NCBI GenBank assembly: GCA_964016875.1
Contig: OZ024719.1
Coordinates: 68,147,224-68,211,223 of the forward strand
DNA length: 64,000 nt
Direction: 5' to 3'
DNA from: Fallopia convolvulus
Taxonomy: Eukaryota > Streptophyta > Magnoliopsida > Caryophyllales > Polygonaceae
Position numbers and translations under genes: made by a program. Under the pieces are notes generated by a model, which was given only the letters and a program-made list of their open reading frames with translations, ran no database searches and was not told the DNA's origin. Positions 58,887 to 64,000 of this stretch are shown piece after piece; positions within the stretch are counted from its first letter, which is position 1; every line of letters begins with the position of its first letter.

Positions 58887-60413
58887 TGTTGAGAGGGTTT
58901 CTCGGCCAACAAATAAATTTGTAAGTCAAGACCCCGCTGAGTATAGCAGAGTTAGGATCGTTCCACAGGAAGCAAGGTTGTTTGTCTATCAATCTAACAA
59001 AAATCAAACAAAAACAAATAGAACACTCACGAGCAGCCTCGTTAACGACGTTGTCAGGGTCGTTAACGAACCACCGAACACAAAATACTAAAACTAACGA
59101 CCTAATTAAAAGAAACTATGAAAATTCGGTACCGAGGCAAGTACTCAGCAACGAAGATTCACCAGAAATAATTCAAATAAAACAAAAATCTAGGACTAGG
59201 GACACCACAACATAGCCAAGCATAAGAATTCGTAAGAAGAAAAGATCATGCCTTTAAACAGATAGAGTCATCAACTTTCGTTGACTTAGCAAGTAAATTA
59301 ATCTACTTTCGCATCCTAATTCACTTAATTGCTTGTTTTAGATCTAAAGCTTGAAACTTTCGTTTTCAAACAATATCAACCTTCAAGTTACTAACTTCCT
59401 CTTTCAATTCAGTTAAAAACTCAAATTACCTCCACTTTCGTCTCGATATAAGCACAACAAACAATTCTCAATTAAAGATAAAAAGCATTCACAACTCAAT
59501 CTTACTCATCAAACATGCTCAACTATGCCGGGCTTAACCCCGATCCTAGAAAAAGAAACTACTCACTAATCATAACTAAGAAACTAAAAACTTCAATCAA
59601 AAGAAACATGGAAAACAAAACTCAAACTTGAATTAATAAGAAAAATATATCGTCTTACAGAGATTCAGAAGAAACCAAAAAACATAAAAAATATCGAACC
59701 ACAATCACGACCAACGACTCCCCGGTGACTGTCGTCTACCGAACCTCGGCGGTCCTCTTCCGATCCGACTTCTCTCTATCTCTCGGCCCTTCAAAAATCT
59801 CCTCCTAAAAATTCTCTCTAAAAAGCTCTATTCAGTCCCTCCTTTCTATGCTAGATAGAAGGGTATTTATACTAAAAAGCTAAAAACTAAAAAGGCTAAA
59901 AGATATAAACTTTCCTTAAAAAGATAGAAATAATCCCTAAAAGATAGAAATAAAATCTACAAAGATATTAAGACCTAAAATTCATATTCTAAAAACCATA
60001 AAAGATTCTAAAAAGATACTCAACCGACACGGAAATAGATTCCCTCTCAGGATCAGTGAATTATAAAATAAATACTCCATATCTTCTTTTTCGTGGCCTC
60101 GTTAACGAGCCCTCACAGCCTCGTTAACAAGCCTGGGCTTTGTTTTCTTCCACACTTCTTTTTATGCTCTCGAGCTTCGACTTCTTCAATCTTGCACTCC
60201 TCCGTCTTTCGCTGTAATGCTCCAAATTCAACTCCATTCAGCTCCTTTCCTAGCTAAAACCTACGAAATTCACAAAATAGCGTAGATTCCACTCTTTTCA
60301 CAAAAATATGCAAAACTATCTAAAAATACTCAAAATTAAACCTAAACTAAACAAAACTAAACCTAATAAGCAAAGAAAACCTATTAAAAATTATACTAAA
60401 AATGCGAATATCA
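58887..60413 (-). repeat. 5' LTR of the nested Athila-like element
   Basis: 1527 bp. On the minus strand it starts TGATATTCGCATTTTTAG and ends CCCTCTCAACA, followed by primer site TGGCGTCGTTGCCGGGG (one change) at 58867-58883. A TATA-like AGTATAAATACCC lies near 59865-59880 on the minus strand. It contains several GTTAACGAGG words. Confidence 0.85.
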
Positions 60414-60581
60414 CCCAGCGAGGCGTATTAAATATAGCAGGCCGACATCTTTTCGCCTGCAATTCAAAGCGCGTAGAAAATTCGGGCCCTACACGTGGAG
60501 GATATGCGATGGCAAAGATCTCGGATACCAACAGGCAAAAAGATTTGGCGAATTCAAATTCACCTAATCTTTTGGGGCTAT
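60414..60581 (+). promoter_or_regulatory. End of the Tat interior with polypurine tract
   Basis: The interior of the outer element resumes and ends with ATCTTTTGGGGCTAT just before the 3' LTR, as in Tat-lineage elements. It may include the start region of the antisense ORF, but no clear frame is seen. Confidence 0.6.
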
Positions 60582-62537
60582 TGTTGGGCCCAGAAATTAA
60601 CAGCCCACTAGGCGACCCAGCCCACTAGCATAGAGTTCAGCCACGAGCCCCGGATCACCGAAAAATCTCCCACACGACAAGGCCCGCCGATTGAAGCTTG
60701 ACGATAACCGCCCGGATGATGGGTCTCAAGACGTGGGGGGATTGGAGCCACGATCGGAGGAGCCGGAGGACGGAGGTTGACAAGCACTTTTACGTCGCTA
60801 TAAAAGCACTGTCAAAGAAAATTCCTAACTTCCTAACCTTAGCAAAGTGGAAGTAAGGGTCGAACCCACAGAGACTCGGAATATTTGTATTTAAGTAATA
60901 TTACTAAGTAAAAAGGGGGATTTTATGGTTGTAAACTAAAAATCTAAGTAATTAAAACTAATTAAAACAAAGCAAGTAAAAAGATTGAAGAATCAATATA
61001 GAGAAAAACGTCCAACTAGTTTCGTATCCATTGCATACATGAGTTTTGATCATCGATTATCTTTATTTCAATTTCCCTTGACTAATCTATTGTGAATTTA
61101 TGAATTCAAGCTTATTGTGGTTGTTAATATACACCGTCTTTAACAACCTTTTAATCAATTAACCTAGAAAATCTTCTATGTCAAGTTGATCATGCAATTA
61201 AGTTCAAAGCATTCAATAAAAACAATAATCATGAATTCCACCGTCTATTCACGAAGTCTTGTGATTAAATTCTCCACCTTTGATTAACCTTATTCCACCG
61301 TCTATAAGTTTAATCAAAGGATTCATCCATGAATAATCAAATTCCACCGTCTATTTAATTATTCTAGTTGTAATTCAACCTAGAAGTAAAATAGGTGATC
61401 AAGCTATTATAATCCTAAGTGAATTTAATCAATTAAGCACGGAGAGATTCAATCTAGTCAAGGCAAACTAAAATAATTCAAATCTCACAAACAATCATGC
61501 ATACAACTTCAACTAACTAGTTGGACATGAGAAAATTAGCTAGAAATTGTCATTGAAGAAAAATAAAACTTACAAGAGTCAAATTGATCTTCAATTGCAA
61601 AACTAGGGTTTTGTCTCCCACAAATCTCCAAACTCAATCAAACTTAGAACACAAGTAAAAGATAGCATAACATCCCAATAAAACTTTAAAGAAAGTATTT
61701 ATACTATGTCTAAAAATATCCAAAAGCAATCATAGAGTCGGCCCACAAGATCTCCCGAGGCCCAAGTCCTTTCCGCGTCGACGCGCCAGAGCGCGTTTTG
61801 GTGCACTTGAGAGCGCGGTCGCGCTCTGATTGGTTCTGCCCGCGCTCCGGCGACAGCAACTCTAGTGACACTCCAGAGGCTGTTTTGACCCCCTTCGAGT
61901 TGGAATTTGGACTCGGAGTAAAAATATGAATTGTAGCTCTTCGAGTTAGCTTTCCACTGATACCAAATTCAGCTTCATCCGAGCACTATAGCTCCCAAAC
62001 CAAGCATTGCAAGATAGAGGTGTCAAAATAAGACTCCAATGCATGACCCGAGTTTAAGCGTTTTTATCCCTCAAGCTCTTGGGCCTTAGCTCTTCCAATA
62101 TTCACTTGCACCACTTTAAGCCTCATATTGATTCTCCACAATCATCTAAGATCCATCCCGTCCATGCTTGTTTACCAAAAGATCTGCAAAACCGAACAAA
62201 ACAATCGCAAAACCCGAATTTCCTAGAAAACCTAAAAACCTAGAAACTAAGCTAAACTAAGCTAAAACCATGCAAAATAAACATAAATATGCATCCTAAA
62301 CACTACCTAAATGCGAGATATCAGAGGTTGACACCAGTTGCAGGGTTTAAATATAGGGGATAAGCCAAGGGAAAAAAGGGAAGAACCCGATTGTAACAGG
62401 ATCCACTAGTTGTACTTGAGAAATCCTGAATACAAGCAATTGTTTTGGTTTTGATCCTGTGTTTATCGGTTAGTTCGCTCCCACAATCTAAAGTAGCTCT
62501 CTCGTGATTGTCGTTGGTCGGAAAATTGACCAAAACA
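60582..62537 (+). repeat. 3' LTR of the Tat/Retand-like element, interrupted
   Basis: LTR sequence 60582-60777 and 62329-62537 totals 405 bp, matching the 403-bp 5' LTR. The interruption is a solo LTR plus its 5-bp target duplication. Ends CAAAACA, then GAACC. Confidence 0.95.
60778..62323 (-). mobile_element. Solo LTR (1546 bp) with perfect target duplication
   Basis: Plus-strand ends are TGACAAGCAC and GAGATATCA; GAGGT flanks both sides (60773-60777 and 62324-62328). On the minus strand it starts TGATATCTCGCATTTAGG and carries TGTGGGTTCGACCCTTACTT near its end, so it is an Athila/Tat-type LTR in minus orientation. No interior remains. Confidence 0.95.
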
Positions 62538-62542
62538 GAACC

Positions 62543-63414
62543 TATTTCTCTTGGCCAAAACAAGAGAATTACAAGGATTTGGTAGCTCCCTACGAGGGTA
62601 GCTATTTTGGTTTTTTCATTAATGGAAAGGCAACAACGAATTGAACCTTGAAAGAATCCATCAGGTCAGCAAAGGACCTTATGCTACCCTTGGGGAGATT
62701 TATGAATCACTTAAGGGCGGACCCGGCTACATCCATTCCAAACCCTTTTCAAATCAATACCTCTCAAGAGTGCTAGGCGATTGCGCTCGCCATCATCTTC
62801 TGCTTGAAGATGGCTCGTCGGCGTCACCGGTACCATCGTAGGCGGTATTGAGATGAACTAAGAACATCTTTGGTATCTCAGCCCTTGTAATGGAAGGGGT
62901 GAAATGAGATTTATCGTACCTGTCCACGGCTTCCCTCTCGATGGGTTGGGGGACTCTCGAGATTCCAGGCATCTACTCCACAAACACTTTGAGGTTCTCG
63001 CGAACGTTTCTTTGGACGATTTTTTCAAGATCGTGGGGACGCCCCTATCCTGATCATTGTCATCGACCATCAAGATATCCTCATGATAGAGCGGAGGGAC
63101 GTCTCCCGCTGACTAGAGGGAGTAGAGGGTAGTGGAAGGTGCCACGTTTCCCCTGTGTTCCATGCTTGCAAAGGCAGACTCGATGGGGCCCTAGGGACGA
63201 TGGTGAGAGGTGTCACAAAATTGGTGGAGGTTGTGTGGGTGTGATGTCCTATTAGGTTCCTTTATGTTCCCTCGCCCCCATCAAGGTGGAGGCTGGTGAC
63301 CAAGCCTCCAGTGTCTCTCGTCGTTCGGGCACAAGGGGGAGGGACGATTAAAGATCGCAACTGGATCCGCAAGCGTCATTTTCGGTAGTGAGACATTCAA
63401 CGCTAGCCTAGTAT
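62543..63414. other. Unassigned sequence beyond the Tat element
   Basis: This is the continuation of the target site, originally joined to sequence left of 48186. Short open frames (62641-62841 plus, 62858-63073 minus, 62941-63132 plus) match nothing I recognise. GC content is higher than in the Helitron region, perhaps old transposon sequence. Confidence 0.35.
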
Positions 63415-64000
63415 TGTTGAGAGGGTTTCTTGACAACAAATAAATTTATAATCAAGACCCCGCTGTGTATAGGGAGGTCAGGATCGTTCCACATGAAGCA
63501 AGGTTGTTTGTTTATCAATCTACTAAAAAGCAAACAAAACAAGTAAAAACACTCACAAGCAGCCTCGTTAACGACGTTGTCAGGGTCGTTAACGAACCAC
63601 CGAACACAAGAACACTTCAAATAACGACCTAATTAAATTCTAATTAAATTCGGTACCGAGGCAAGTACTCAGCAACGAAAATTCACTAGAAATAATTCAA
63701 ATAAAACAAAGATCTAGGACTAGGGACACCACAACATAGCCAAGCAGAAAAACTCGTAAGAAGATAAGATCATGCCTTTAAATAGATAGAGTCATCAACT
63801 TTCGTTGACTTAGCAAGTAAATTAACAAACTTTCGTATCCTAATTCACTCAATTGCTTGTTTTTGGATCTAAAGCTTGAAACTTTCGTATTCAAACAATA
63901 TCAACCTTCAAGTTACTAACTTTCTCTTTCAATCAAGTTAAAAACCCAAATTACCTCAACTTTCGTTTCGGTATAAGCACAACAAACAATTCTCAATCAA
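63415..64000 (-). mobile_element. Partial LTR of the same Athila-like family
   Basis: TGTTGAGAGGGTTTCTTGAC, then CAAGACCCCGCTGTGTATAG and TTAACGACGTTGTCAGGGTC, match 58887 onward with more differences than the 56607 and 58887 copies show to each other. It lacks a primer site on its left, so it is a 3' or solo LTR in minus orientation that runs off the window. Confidence 0.9.

Larger units (their letters stand above)
56174..60413 (-). mobile_element. Nested Athila-like element with duplicated LTR-leader-gag segment
   Basis: From the right on the minus strand: a full LTR (60413-58887), primer site, leader, gag to 57478; then, abutting gag directly, a second partial LTR (57477-56607), primer site, leader and gag start ending at 56174. 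Segment 56174-57477 repeats 58454-59757 at a constant 2280-bp offset with few differences. The flanks (left CAAAT, right CCCAG) do not match, so the insertion is rearranged or truncated. Confidence 0.85.
48191..62537 (+). mobile_element. Tat/Retand-like Ty3-gypsy element with antisense extra ORF
   Basis: 14.3 kb including nested insertions. Short LTRs (403 bp) with ends TGTTGGGCCC and CAAAACA, and a perfect GAACC duplication at 48186-48190 and 62538-62542. Lineage marks: primer site TGGCGCCCACCCTGGGGCCC, a second (archaeal-type) RNase H after RT, and an extra coiled-coil ORF on the opposite strand between pol and the 3' LTR. Coding is broken by many stops and homopolymer shifts. An Athila-like element and a solo LTR are nested inside. 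Confidence 0.95.

Noticed and set aside
60773..62328. MULE insertion with a 9- to 10-bp target duplication GAGGTTGACA
   Set aside because: The insert starts TG and ends CA and carries LTR-type end sequence, so the better reading is a solo LTR with a 5-bp GAGGT duplication; the extra matching bases belong to the LTR start and the host.

Overview
The window is nuclear DNA of a flowering plant, probably a eudicot. The reasons are intron-containing plant-type genes (a UGT glycosyltransferase and cytosolic sulfotransferases), AT-rich intergenic DNA with Stowaway, hAT and Helitron elements, and plant lineages of LTR retrotransposons (Tekay-, Athila- and Tat/Retand-like). The species cannot be named from sequence alone. 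Only three loci look like ordinary host genes: a UGT89-like UDP-glycosyltransferase (16193-18650, +) and two paralogous soluble sulfotransferases (21313-22272 and 46567-47544, both -). Both enzyme families conjugate small metabolites. A DUF604-type fragment at 19.2-19.8 kb is a broken gene piece. Almost everything else is transposon sequence.

Layout. 0-2.6 kb: one LTR of a Tekay-like element on the minus strand. 2.9-7.4 kb: a cluster of short non-autonomous Helitrons in very AT-rich DNA. 8.1-10.8 kb: CACTA-like and long-TIR DNA transposon remnants and a 5'-truncated LINE with target-site duplications. 12.2-14.4 kb: a decayed Ty3-gypsy pol on the minus strand. 16-22.3 kb: UGT gene, DUF604 fragment, a short copia-like non-autonomous element carrying a Stowaway MITE, and sulfotransferase 1. 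22.5-26.1 kb: a MULE-like element with a nested Helitron, then a Stowaway and a hAT MITE. 26.6-38.4 kb: an Athila-like LTR split by a 9.2-kb Tekay-like retrotransposon (27510-36715, minus), then a solo LTR. 39.9-46.4 kb: an L1-type LINE split by hAT sequence, an Athila-like LTR with gag, and a copia tail. 46.6-48.2 kb: sulfotransferase 2. 48.2-62.5 kb: a 14.3-kb Tat/Retand-like element with a perfect GAACC target duplication and an antisense extra ORF, itself invaded by an Athila-like element (56174-60413) and by a solo LTR (60778-62323). 63.4-64 kb: the beginning of another LTR of that Athila-like family.

The two sulfotransferase loci belong to one segmental duplication. Locus 2 preserves what look like empty sites for several insertions found around locus 1, so the order of events can be read. 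No protein-coding retroelement is intact; each has stops or frameshifts. I found no convincing new defence, metabolic or regulatory system. The most unusual items are the UGT with a duplicated Ser/Thr/Ala-rich N-terminal extension and an intron inside its PSPG box, a non-coding LTR element whose core is eleven tandem hairpin-forming 31-bp units, and an LTR-leader-gag segment present twice in direct orientation.
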